From positions 20,688,295-20,752,294 of the forward strand of contig OZ024743.1 in assembly GCA_964016885.1 (NCBI GenBank): a stretch of 64,000 nucleotides of DNA, in the 5' to 3' direction. Shown piece after piece: positions 31,841 through 42,755 of this stretch. Position numbers and translations under genes: made by a program. Source of the stretch: Eledone cirrhosa (taxonomy: Eukaryota > Mollusca > Cephalopoda > Octopoda > Eledonidae). Within the stretch, counting starts at the first letter, position 1; each line of letters opens with the position of its first letter. The notes under the pieces are model-generated. The model did no database searches. It saw nothing but the letters and a program-made list of their open reading frames with translations, and was not told where the DNA came from.

Positions 31841-32063
31841 AATAATAATGATATTTTAATTTATATATGGAATATATCATGTAAATAGAGTTTAATATAA
31901 AGAAAAAAGAAAATTTAGATTGAGAAGAAAGAATGGAATGTAAAATAGGAAAAAAAACTGAAAAGGAGAGGGAATGGCAAGGACTCTAGTATCAGAGAAG
32001 AATGGGAGGTGGGGATGATTGGGCTCTGGGCCTAGGATGGAGCAGTAAAGGGGCTGCACCTCG

Positions 32064-32195
32064 TGGACTGACAGAAACGTTAGACCCTTGGACAAAATGC
32101 CTTGCCATATTTAGTTGCAACTCTTTACATTCCCAGTTCAAATGCTGCCAAGATCAACTTAACATTTTCACAATTTCTGTTGTTGTTTGACAAAT
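32064..32195 (+). mobile_element. octopus-type SINE, strongly diverged
   Basis: CCCAGTTCAAATGCTGCCAA (B-box region) and AGATCAACTTAACATTTT match the SINE order; the head is poorly kept. Confidence 0.5.
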
Positions 32196-32699
32196 CTCTT
32201 CATAGCTATTAGTAAATTCTGTGTCTGTTTTGTCTTTGCTGACTTCATTGGTTATAGAAAACATTTTTCATTTTGTTCATGATTTGTAGCAATTTATATT
32301 AGTTTCACCATTAAGCTTTACTAGATATTTTTCTAATTCTACAGTTCAGATCTTGTAACAGGTTTATACTTGCATAAGGCCTCTACATCCATGTATTCAT
32401 GTTAAATATGAAAATTCTATGCCAAACTGTGAGTAGTATATTGTGAATACAGTTATTTTAAGCACCCAATTGGGATTATTATAACAATAATATATTTTTG
32501 TTACAGCTAGTGCTGATGACTATTACATTATATTCTTTATTTAGCTCCCTTTTAAGTATTAATCTAAGGTGACTACAGTGTTTCTTCCTAATGTTTTCTT
32601 TTATTTGTGTAAGTTGAATACTGCCTAGTTCATTGATTTTTAAGTATTTGTATGTCTGAATTTTTTTATGATCTACTTAGATTCCTTTCATTATTTAGA
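32196..32699. other. no gene seen
   Basis: No supported feature. Confidence 0.45.
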
Positions 32700-32926
32700 G
32701 TGGTGAAGTGACAGTATCGGTAGAGTGTCGGACACCCTGCTTTGTGGTATAGATTTACGGCCCTTTACATTCTGAGTTCAAATCGTACTGCAGCTAACTT
32801 TGCCTTTCTTCCTTACGGGATCGATAGAATAAAGTGACAGTCATGCATTGCAGTTGATTTAATCGACCCCCCCCCCCCTCCGATTTTTGGTCTCTGTGTC
32901 TGTCCATTTTGGGGGAAATATATATA
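32700..32926 (+). mobile_element. octopus-type SINE, long-tail variant
   Basis: ACAGTATCGGTAGAGTGTCG head, CAAATCGTACTGCAGC at the B box, GATCGATAGAATAAAGTGAC, then the long pre-tail GATTTAATCGACC and a C-run. Confidence 0.88.
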
Positions 32927-33067
32927 CAGGTTTATATTTAAATGTCTTATATTTTTTATTTTCAACAGATTTTAAAAATATATACATTCATTATAAAATC
33001 CCCATTGTTTTTGCACTCTGTCATTGTAATGTACCTCATTCGCCTCCTTTGTGGCAATAAAAAAGAC

Positions 33068-33290
33068 TTGCAGTATCGGTAGAGGGTCGGACGCCATGCT
33101 TTGATGCATAGAGTTATGGCCCTTGCCATTCTTAATTCAAATCGCGCCGAGGTTAACTTTGCCTTTCATCCTTACGAGGTCGATAACATAAAGTACCAGT
33201 CATGCACTGGGGTCGATTTAATCTACTTTTCCCTCCCCCCAAATTGCTGGCCTTGTGCCTTTATAAGAAACCATTATCATTATTATTATC
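33068..33290 (+). mobile_element. octopus-type SINE, long-tail variant
   Basis: TTGCAGTATCGGTAGAGGGT head, CAAATCGCGCCGAGG B-box region, GATAACATAAAGTACCAGTC, pre-tail GATTTAATCTACTTTTCCC, and a TTATTATTATC tail. It is missing the first bases of the head. Confidence 0.9.
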
Positions 33291-36076
33291 TTCATCTGTA
33301 TGACATCTTTGAAAAACATCAAAATACATATTCAATGAATAGATAAATCACAATAACTAATGTCAGCAAAGGTGTGTATAAAATTATAAATATGAATTAA
33401 ATATTCAGTGTTTTAAGTATGTTGACATTTAAACAATGCTGCTTAAATGACAGGGGTACTACAACCCATGATAATGGTTTTTATTGTTTTTTCCAATTTT
33501 ATTTCAATTTTATTTATGTCATTATCATGATTTGATGATGTTTACTTTCTGGTTTTCTTATTTAATAGATTGATTTTAAAATGTAGCCTTTTCAAGCTTT
33601 CTTAGGCAAATAGAAAGTTTAATAAGATTAATTTGAACTTTTAAATATCAGTTGTTAAGAAATAAATATAGTTGAGGTGTAATTCCAGACTACTACAGAG
33701 GAAGAATTGCAGAACGTGTAGAAAGTGAAGAGAGAATGAGAAGCAGGTGAAATAAGTTGATTTACATTGAGATGAGAACTTAACAATATCTGAAGGAAAA
33801 GTAGTTAAAGAGTTTTATATGAAGCAGATGATTATTTTTTTAGATGAGCTCCAGGTTGTAATTGTATTTGGTGTCACCACAAACTAATATTCCAGTGTAG
33901 AGTAGTCATTTAAGGCTGATGTGTTTTCTGCACATAAAAATAAAATCTAATCAATCTTTGCAGTTCTGACTAAGCCTGGCTGAAATCACAAACGATAGCA
34001 ATATCTAGCATTTTAGGAGTACTATGGTTTTAAAACATCAGGCACAAAGTCAGCACATACCTTGGAATGCATATCCCACTCTTTTATCATTTCAAATTAG
34101 AAAATGTACCACATGGTGTTTAGCTGAAAGTAATTTCTGATTATATTATTAAATCTATGAACATTTATGCAGTTTATTTTCAACCAACACACTGTGTCTT
34201 CCTGTTATAATAATGTTATAAGTTTTATAATTTGGAGAGGAAGTTACAGGATTTCCACAGCATTTATCACCTTCGTTGATATGTTGTTTTATCATGCAAG
34301 TACTAACATTTGTTTAGCTAAAAGGCTAGTGTTTAATATATCTCTCTGAATAGCATGATCCTTTCTTCACCTGCATAATATTGTGTTTGCATTTTAACTC
34401 TCTCAGGTGGTATGAATGACAAAATAAAGTCAAAAGATCACTATACTCCTATGAAAATAAAAACCTTTGTTCCTGATGGAAATCATTATGTTATCATTAT
34501 TGTTGCTTTTATCAAATGTCTACTTATAATTTGCTTTCTATTTGAGGTTTTAAAATCCTTCATCTATGTCACTTTTCAAGCCATTAAGTAATTGATATCA
34601 AAGAAATATATTTAAAAAATCAATAAAGTTTTACCTTATGGTATATATTACAAAATTATTTTTTAAATCAACTATTTTTATGTTTTGTTTTACTTAAGAA
34701 ATATAAGATGTTTGTATTGAAGGAAAATTTAACTGAGATAATAGATAAAAAAAACACTATATCTGTATTATTTTTATTATTTTTGTTCAATTATAGAAAG
34801 ATATTATGTTTCTACTTATCACTTATGAAAATTATTAATATTTTTCTCTGATCAATATTTATTATAAATCTTATTTTCCTACTGTTTACTTTATACATAC
34901 TCTATAGAGTAGCTAATATTTGCATAAAACAATTTTGGAACATTAAAGAAAAATTCTGCAATAGTTTACCTTTCCTTCTGTTATTTTAATATACACATCT
35001 GACCACAAATATGCAAATGTGTTGGTATATTGAAGATTTTGTATTAAAATTGATTATGAAAATTGAAAATGGTTTTATTTTTTTAGACATTCAATTTTTT
35101 TGTAAGTTTATATGCACATTTCAAATGATTTCTATAAATCTGTTTGAAATCATCATCATTGTCCTTAATTTAGCATCTATAGCCTAAATAACATGGATTT
35201 CCTTCACAGTATATTTTCATGTGTCTATGCTACATAATCTCATTATCATTTACTCTCAGCAATGATAACATTCCTAATCTCTAGTATTCTTGCTATCTTT
35301 ATCTTCAATATTTCTATTGTCATCTTGAAAGATTTTGTACAATCCTTTTACGTACAGTATATATGATAGTTTTTGTGCTTCAACTAATTTAGAACTCTTC
35401 AGTCCATCAAGTCCTCATAACACATCTAAGGCATCATTTTCACTCAAATCCTTTTAAATTCCCCCTAACCATTTTCTGGATACTATATTTCTTTAGATTT
35501 TCTATTTCCATGTAAATATTACATATGAAGCCCATTTACCTTTTAAAGTATCTTAGAAACTTAAGGATCACCATAAATTATTCAGCTTTAACAAAAGCTG
35601 ACCACCATCACTTTGAAGTTTGATATAACACTCTTCAGTTATTTCATTAGTGTTATCTTACACTTATATTATTTACACCATATTATTTACTATATGTTTT
35701 TTGTTTTATTATTTTACTTGCATTGCTATGTGGGTGTATGTGCATATTTTGAAATCAGCATATTGGTAGAGCAATTACTTTTCGAGTGTAAATAGATAAT
35801 CAATCATGTAAAGTAGGAGAGACACCAATTTTTCAGTTACATTGCATAAAACAGGAGAATTTTCATTAAAAAATGTTTAACTCGTATATGGACTTGTAAC
35901 ACCCAGTGAAGTCACAGGAATGCCATAGTGCCATACAGCATTTCTTGGGTTCTTGGGAATATCAAACCTGGCAAATCCCATCACTCATTGTCTGAACACA
36001 GCTAGTTTCATCCAAAGAAGAGAGAATTGTAAAGAGGAAATGAGAAACAGATACAGAGGAAAAATTGCCCTTGTAC
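33291..36076. other. AT-rich, no gene seen
   Basis: About 2.8 kb of AT-rich DNA. One tRNA-A-box-like stretch near 35765 has no B box. No exon or repeat that I can support. Confidence 0.5.
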
Positions 36077-36165
36077 CAGACTGGTACTTTACTTTTATCA
36101 ACCTCTAATACCATGAAGCATTTTATCCAACATTCTAACAATTCTCCCAATTTGTCACCTACACT
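36077..36165 (-). mobile_element. octopus-type SINE fragment
   Basis: Minus-strand GTTGATAAAAGTAAAGTACC followed by AGTCTGG identifies a short, decayed piece of the SINE body. Confidence 0.5.
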
Positions 36166-36544
36166 CACGTTTATGTCATTACTAATTCATAAACTTAACT
36201 CTCAATTTCACTACTTAGTGTAACTATTTCAACCTAAAGAAAGAGAGAGTTTCAGTTCTTTATGTTACCATTCATGAATGAATCACGCCATTTTTGTACC
36301 ATTAAATCATATTTTGATTCACATATCTAAAAGTAAGTTTGAAGTATTTATAATCTTGTATTCTTTATCTGACTACCTATCAATTTTAGATATGTAGTGA
36401 TTATGAACTTTCCTATCAAGTTGTTCAATAAACTGAGCAACATATTCATTAAATTAACATGAAATATGGATGAATATTCCACAGAAAGGTCCACCCTCAA
36501 TGTAATTCCCAATTGTAGTCAGTATAACACACTGTGACCTTTGA

Positions 36545-36722
36545 ATTACAGGTATAGTCTATCCATCAGGCTTTCATGCAGTTTCCTTCTACCCAATTTT
36601 ACTCACAAGCCTTGGGTTAGCTGGAGGCTACTGTGAAAGACACTTACTTAAGCTGCCATGTTGTAGGACTAAATACAGGACCTCATGATTGCAAAGCTAA
36701 TCTCTTAACCTTCTGCCATGCC
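36545..36722 (-). mobile_element. tRNA-derived SINE, third family
   Basis: Minus strand: GGCATGGCAGAAGGTTAAGA (A-box region), GGTCCTGTATTTAGTCC (B-box region), CATGGCAGCTTAAGTAAGTG, then AGCCTCCAGCTAACCCAAGG and GTAGAAGGAAACTGCATG. I recognise this order from common cephalopod repeats with a GGTTCAGTCCCACTGCGTGG-type core. This copy is old. Confidence 0.65.
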
Positions 36723-37274
36723 TGTTTACAAACCATGTTAGTCATACAGATTACTTTTCAGTTTCATTTTCAAAAGTTTTATAACTATTATTTGCATGTA
36801 GGATATGGGATTTTATCAATTTTTAAATGTTAATAACATTAAATCCTGAAATAATTTTTATGCTTTAAAAATATATTGTTTGTGTATTTTTAATAAATGG
36901 ATTTATTTTCATAATATCTGCCAATGTTTGTATGAAAGGGATCACATTTTTTAACTGTTAACTTGTGCAATACATTTACTGGATTTAAATGTTGTCAGAA
37001 ATGCATGGCTAAATGTTTTATATTTTCAACATATATTCACAATATATTGTAGTAAATTTTAAGAAATTATTGCCATATTTATAGTTTGTAATTCTAACAT
37101 AAAGAATTCACAAAAACAAAATTTGTTATTTAAGTAGAGATAAACATTAAACTTTTAGAAAGATGTTTAACAATACTAGCTGATGGATCAATGATTTGAA
37201 GATATGCAGTTTAAAACACTGATAAATAATATTTGAGTATTTCCTTTAAAATATATGCTGAAGACAAAAACAAC
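36723..37274. other. AT-rich, no gene seen
   Basis: No supported feature. Confidence 0.45.

Positions 37275-37278
<4 letters not shown>

Positions 37279-37316
<38 letters not shown>
37279..37316. repeat. (TA)n microsatellite
   Basis: An uninterrupted TA run of nearly 40 bases followed by TTGTATGTGTGTAT. Confidence 0.9.
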
Positions 37317-37318
<2 letters not shown>

Positions 37319-37521
37319 ATGTGTGTATTTCTGTACTGAAATATATTAACAATATTGCTTATGCAATATATCATTAAAAATATTTACATGCCCAAAGCAC
37401 ATTCATTTTACAGGAAATGATAGAATATAAATGATAGATGTGTTTAACTGCTTATTTTGTTATTTGTTAAGTGCATTCCATTTCTATAATGACTATTTTG
37501 TTATATTGTTCCAATAAAAAT

Positions 37522-37600
37522 CATCATCATTATCATAGTTTGGCATTCATATTCCTGCTAGCAAGGTTTGAGTGTCGTCACAGACCACTCAATTTTTCTT
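37522..37600 (-). mobile_element. LINE/SINE 3'-tail scrap
   Basis: Minus strand reads CTTGCTAGCAGGAATATGAA and ends ATGATAATGATGATGA. Confidence 0.5.
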
Positions 37601-37677
37601 AGTTTCGGTATATAGTCCTTAATGAATTTTAAATAATTAATTAGATTATCTGGGTTTATAACAATTTCACATCATCA

Positions 37678-38642
37678 TCATCATCCTTCAACTCCTCTGT
37701 GGGCAGTCAGAACTCTCTTGACAATCCCTTTCCACTATGTCCAACCATGAGTCCTGAGCTATGGTGTCTGGGAAAGTCAGTTTTCGTGAATAGACACATC
37801 CAGAGGGATGCCACAGAAGGAGAGATGAAATGATTTCTTTGTTGGCTCCATGACAGTGACCAGCAAACTGTAGTCTTTTTTGCTTGAGCCTGAGGGATAT
37901 TGGAATCAAATCTCTGTAGATGGTTTCAAGTGTTGTGTGTGATCTCCAGCTTCTGTTTTTGATTCTTCTAAACAGATTTCTATATACACCATCAAGATAT
38001 CTTTCAAGACAAACAGATAAGGTTCATGTTTCTGATCCATGGTTCAATCTACGTTCGAAAGATTTGGACTTTTAAGGAGGGTTATAAATTTGAGTGCCAA
38101 GTCTTGTCAAGCCTGTTGCATTCATCCCATGCCAGAGCTTTATGGATGCTGAAATCATTTTGGAAGTCTATGATATGAGTGCCAAGGTATTTAAAGTTCT
38201 CAATCCTCTTGATGGATGTATTGTTGAGTGATTTCAAATCAGATGATTCAGGGGAGGTTCTGATATATTCTGTCTTACTCTCATTACAATAGAGACCAAC
38301 CTGATTTGCTGCTTGCTCAAGCGATTGCAGCAGGGATTCTGCGTCCTTTATAGATTGAGAAATGAGGGCAAGATCATCGTCGAAATCTAGGTCAGTCAGG
38401 TATTGTGCACGCTTGTGGCTGCTCTGGTGACATTTCAGAAGGAGACCCTTCTCCTTCATGTTGTCTAGTGAGATACGCAGGACATAGTCTAGAACAACTA
38501 TGAAGAGAAAAGGGGCAAGTGTGTCACCTTGTAGAACTCCTGCTTTTACTTCAAAGGAATCAGTCTCGCCATCAGGTGATAAAACGGTGGCAGTGGTGTT
38601 TTCATACAGAGCTTCAATTGTTTCAACAATTCCAGAGGGATG
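37678..38642 (-). pseudogene. RTE-like LINE fragment, another family
   Basis: On the minus strand the fragment starts inside the RT with GVLQGDTLAPFLFIVV (about 38500-38550), then the catalytic region LDFDDDLALIS (about 38360-38395). QAANQVGLYCNESKTEYI, FKYLGTHI and a C-terminal RLQFAGHCHGANKEII segment (about 37825-37880) follow. Its 3' end at 37678 carries a GAT-like tail. The catalytic box has Asp residues in place, but stops and frameshifts separate the two larger open pieces. No zinc finger is present, and its C-terminus differs from copies A-D and from the 17505 family. Confidence 0.82.
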
Positions 38643-39559
38643 TTAAAATGTTCTTATCAGTCTTTCTAAAAGAGCTTTTATTTTATGGAGAGTAAATACA
38701 CCATATAATGCAAGATTATATATATGTAACAACAACTGTACTATTTAACTTATTTATAATATTATATTATAGAGTAATCCTTTACAAAGAAAACCGAAAA
38801 AATATTACATAATTATTTTTACATAAATTTAAGTTCAATTAATAATTAATGAAAGTTATATCTTCTATTATCTCTCCATATTTTGAAATTTACACATCTA
38901 CAGCCAGTATGTTACTTTTATTCAGATATCATCTCTACTGTAGTAATTTGGTTTTCATTTATACTGGCCTTCAAAGAAATGGACACTCAGAGTATTAAGC
39001 AAAGTATTTTGATATTAATGCAGTTTATACATTGATTGTACTGTTGTGTTAGTATTAAAGAGACATGGTTTACAATATATCAAATAAAATTTAATGTCAA
39101 CATTAAAAAAGTCTAATGTGAGATCTTAATACTTTTTGCATAATGTCAGAATAATGAAACTTAAGGATGATAAATCTATAAAAACAGTCTATAACTGACT
39201 GTTTAAATGAAAAATTAACTTTTTTGACCACTCATCAGTATAACTCTGCAAAAGTACTTTTGATGACCAAAGTTGATACCATGGGAAAAAACTTTTCAAT
39301 AATATATTTTGCTGGCTGCACATTATCTCACCTGACAGCTTTGCTATAGATTTCTGTCTAGCTTCATACAGTGATTTTTTTTTTTTAAGCTATTCAAAAT
39401 GTTATCAACATTGTATGAAAAAACCTAAGCTTGCATAAAATGACAAGTTAATTAGGAATTAACTTTTCCAAGAGTTAAAAATGTATAAAATGCTTTCATT
39501 TATCAAAAAGGAGCACATGGTTATGAAATTGTAAATTACATAACTTGTTTCTTTTTCAG
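38643..39559. other. AT-rich, no gene seen
   Basis: If the exon at 39560 is real, this would be the 3' part of its upstream intron. No other feature is supported. Confidence 0.45.
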
Positions 39560-39700
39560 AATGGGTTGGAAGTCATGTAAAGAAAACATTAAGTACACAG
39601 TAATCAACCTTGAAGTATGGTTGTCACCAGTATTTGATACAAGACCATGGACAAAAAGCAAACACGTTGTTGACTGTGGTCCATTAGGTCCATATGGCAG
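39560..39700 (+). CDS. candidate internal exon of an unidentified host gene
   Basis: A 141-base stretch flanked by a good acceptor (a pyrimidine-rich tract ending TTTCTTTTTCAG at 39559) and a good donor (GGCAG then GTAAAT at 39701). Only one frame is open across it: one base, 46 codons beginning ATG GGT TGG, then two bases. The exon is therefore symmetric (phase 2 at both ends) and its length is a multiple of three. The peptide begins MGWKSCKENIKY and ends VVDCGPLGPYGR. It includes two Cys and is not similar to any transposon protein in the window. I do not recognise the family. No partner exon was found, so its introns would have to be longer than the flanking sequence that I could read. The ATG is probably internal. 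Confidence 0.4.
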
Positions 39701-40448
39701 GTAAATATATCTTTGAACAAATTTCTTATTTCTGATGTCTACACATAACTGTCCATACACATAACTGTATATTTTCATGATGCAAAACAAAAAACAAGCT
39801 GATTTCCTATTTATTTGATACTTAAATGTGTTTCTGTGTTATAAACTTTCCTCCCACTGAATGAGGTAAATAGCCAATATACTACCTTCTTTTGAATCTT
39901 TACTTTAAATTGTTTTACACATTTATAATACATTCTTTCCAATTAGATTTGTTTAATTCATTTAATCCCGATTGTATATTGAAATAGCTATCAATATTTA
40001 CTTTTACTCCTTACATATACATTGTAGCATATTTCAATATTTTAAATGATACATATGGGTGAGTGTGTGTGTGTATATAAATATTATTTACATTGAAGCT
40101 TATAAATAATTACATTTATATTTAAGACACATGAAAAATTATTCCAATGCAAGATCTGTAGTAGCAGAATAAAAACACATTAATAACAATGTCAAATTGC
40201 TTCTGTAGATGGTACTTTATATCTTTTACACATAGTTGGGAGAATGAATATATTGGTATAAAAATACACACACACACACATGACATGCTTTGTGTATTGA
40301 CGTATCATATAAGTTTAGCTTACTTAGGTTCCCATATTGTACTGGGTGTTTAGGCAGCCCATGGGCTTGCATCTCACTTACAAAAACTTGCCATGCTCTA
40401 CTGAATGCATTTTGTCACATAAAAATCCATCAGAGCACATTTGTGCCC
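39701..40448. other. AT-rich, no gene seen
   Basis: Short GT and CA runs at 40062 and 40267; nothing coding. Confidence 0.45.
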
Positions 40449-40739
40449 TCTGGTGTTGTCCAGCAGAAGCAAAGGTGACAACCGTCTATGCATTTCAGGC
40501 TTGACTGGCCATCGTTAGGACGATCGCTCCCACTGCTCTGCGACTTATAGCCAACTTATGCAGCTTCATATGCAAATGAGATTAATCACCTCATTTACAT
40601 GGACGAGAAAACTATATGTTCTTGGCTGTTTTCAAGTCCAGCAGTCGCAGAGTAGTGGGAGGGATTGTCCTGACGATGGCCAGTCAAGCCTGAAATGCAT
40701 AGACAGTTGTCCCCCTTGCTTCTGCTGGACAACACCAGA
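40449..40739. repeat. fold-back element, 97-bp arms
   Basis: The arms at 40449-40545 and 40643-40739 are inverted copies with about 90% identity by eye, around a 97-base centre. The arms begin TCTGGTGTTGTCCAGCAGAA and are much richer in GC than the flanks. They contain no protein-like frame. It could be a MITE, a fold-back transposon or a head-to-head pair of a short repeat. No target duplication was identified. Confidence 0.85.
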
Positions 40740-40848
40740 AAATCCTATTTCTCTTCTATATATATATATAATGAAGGAGTTGTGTCAAGGAACCAGATGG
40801 ACCATAACGCACCAGAGTAGTCAATACTTAGGGTAGTAGAGTGGGTAA

Positions 40849-40973
40849 TAGGAAAATGTATGACCCCGGCGGCAGAGCTCAAGCCGTTTCGACGGCTATT
40901 TCTGGACTATTTCAGTCCAGAAATAGCCGTCGTAACGACTTGAGCTCTGCCGTCGGGGTCATACATTTTCCTA
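40849..40973. repeat. hairpin element, 60-bp arms with a 5-base loop
   Basis: The arms at 40849-40908 and 40914-40973 match nearly base for base around ATTTC. They contain CCCCGGCGGCAGAGCTCAAG and GACGGCTATTTCTGGACT. The tight loop and a GC content far above the flanks make a very stable hairpin in RNA or single-stranded DNA. It lies 110 bp from the larger fold-back, so both may belong to one composite element (40449-40973). Confidence 0.9.
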
Positions 40974-41374
40974 TATATACATATGTAAATATATGTTGAT
41001 ATGAGTATCTTGCAAAACAAACATCATACTAGTGATAAGATATAGTATTTGCATATTTTCAAAATCTACTGTACTTGGTCATGAGTAGTTGATGTGAATT
41101 GGATTTGAATTCATCACATGAGTTTAGGCTAATGGAAGTAAGAAATGGATATAAAATGTTATTCACGTGCTAAAAAGAAAATAGTTGACCATAGATATCC
41201 ATTCTAGGTTTTAAGCCAATGATTGGAAACTCTCTTTGGTCCCTTGACTTGTTAGAAATAGCAGTCAAATCTCTCACATATCACACCTTACAGTTTTGAA
41301 AAAGGGAAGTTAATGCTATATAATGCAGTCCTAGATATCCTTAAAATGATAGAATAATCATAGCTGAAACATAG
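40974..41374. other. no gene seen
   Basis: No supported feature. Confidence 0.4.
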
Positions 41375-41418
41375 ACATACACTTCAAAATTTTAGGTGTA
41401 AAATTTTGAAGTGTATGT
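41375..41418. repeat. perfect inverted repeat, 19-bp arms
   Basis: ACATACACTTCAAAATTTT at 41375-41393 and its exact reverse complement at 41400-41418, with the loop AGGTGT. Confidence 0.9.
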
Positions 41419-41671
41419 ATTCATTATTAAATTGTTAATCATTTGAAAATATATTAATTTCCTTAAAATAAGATGATTCATTGAACTTTGCAATTTAGAA
41501 TTCTATCATAAATATTTACTTTAAATATTGAGAATTCAATTTACATTAATATTTATAGTATTCAGTTCTATTTACTGAGAGTGAATGGTTAGGTGTTTAT
41601 TTGGCATGTTTGTTTATGTATTTGTGTATCTTGGTTTTTTGAATTAGTACACTATATCCATGCATAGCCTA

Positions 41672-41775
41672 AAATGGACTAAAAGGCTTAGTGGTAAAAT
41701 ATGTACCTGGGTTGAAAACATCCTGTTTAACCCATGTCAGTGTAGAAGAGCAGATGTAAAAAAAATATGAACATA
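41672..41775 (+). mobile_element. tRNA-derived SINE-like fragment
   Basis: AAAAGGCTTAGTGGTAAAAT resembles an A-box region and TACCTGGGTTGAAAACATCC a decayed B box. AACCCATGTCAGTGTAGAAG then resembles the shared LINE/SINE 3' end. Confidence 0.45.
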
Positions 41776-41884
41776 GATGTATAGCTATAGATATGTTTAT
41801 AAATATGTTTTTCTTTGTAGCAATAGTGTTCTGTGATGATTCTGTATTGTTTATTTGTTAATTGTAAATCATTTTTGTTTGTTT

Positions 41885-41960
41885 CATGGTTCTTCTAATA
41901 TGAGATAAGCTCTGATCAAAGAGACCCATGATCAATGACATTCCAGTCAAGACCACTTTG
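41885..41960 (+). repeat. dispersed repeat, GTTTAG-type
   Basis: GATAAGCTCTGATCAAAGAG and ATGACATTCCAGTCAAGACC match the order of the repeats at 19471 and 21657. Confidence 0.45.
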
Positions 41961-42118
41961 CTTTCTTTTAAAATCCTGTGTATGTAGTAATATACCATCC
42001 AATTTGACACTCAATTATGTGTGATTTGAGGATGATTTTGCTATTATTTCTAGTGGGATAGGTGGTTGTAGCTGTGTGTCCCCACATAGGTATAGTTGTT
42101 TTTGTTGTTCACATCCTG

Positions 42119-42710
42119 AGAGGGTTGTGGGAGCAGAGTCCTTAATCACTCCTTCCAGCAGGTCGTGTCAGAAGCAACCATCTTCAATTGATCCAGCCGG
42201 ATCCCTAAGCAGAACCAGCCGAGCTCATGCATCTGAGACAATCTAACAACATGCCCGTAATAGCGGGGCTGTGATCTCTCAATTTGGGGAAGTAGCAGCT
42301 CTACCTGCAGTGACTCTCTGATCTCTGAGCTATGCACTCTACTAAGTAACGTTACTCCAAAGGCTCTTCAGGGGTACCCCAGTTTGGTTGCTTGTATTCC
42401 CATTTGTATTCTTTCAGTCATTACGCAAGATTTATGACCATAGGTTGGAGTCAGTACGATTACTGAAGTGAAGATAGTAAGTTTGGCTTTTAAACCTACC
42501 TCCCTTCTTCTGATTACTGAATGTTAAAGCTAGTTAGTGCATTACTGCACCAGCTATTGCAATGTTTGCACTTAATTCAGCCTCCTGCCTTCTATCAATC
42601 TGTACCTGCTTCAGTGGGACTCTATTCACATATAGAGTACACTCTGCAGGCTTCTTTGAGAGGACGAGTGTCTCAGTCTTCACAGTACTGATTTTCATTC
42701 CAGCCATGTG
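42119..42710 (-). pseudogene. RTE/Rex-like LINE fragment (same family as 17505-18350)
   Basis: Minus strand: MKISTVKTETLVLSKKPAEC (about 42640-42705), RRQEAELSANIAIAGAVM (about 42537-42595), then HSSEIRESLQVELLLPQIER and RYYGHVVRLSQMHE (about 42220-42335). The end at 42119 matches the 17505 copy (GGGAGCAGAGTCC). It is truncated at 42710 in the middle of the AGMKIS segment, close to the 3' end of LINE copy D. Frameshifts separate the pieces. Confidence 0.82.
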
Positions 42711-42755
42711 TCTGTGTGCATGTGTGTCTGTATGTGTATTTGTTGCTGTATATTT

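Noticed and set aside
35750..35795. A-box-like GGTAGAGCAATTAC stretch
   Set aside because: No B box or SINE body follows.
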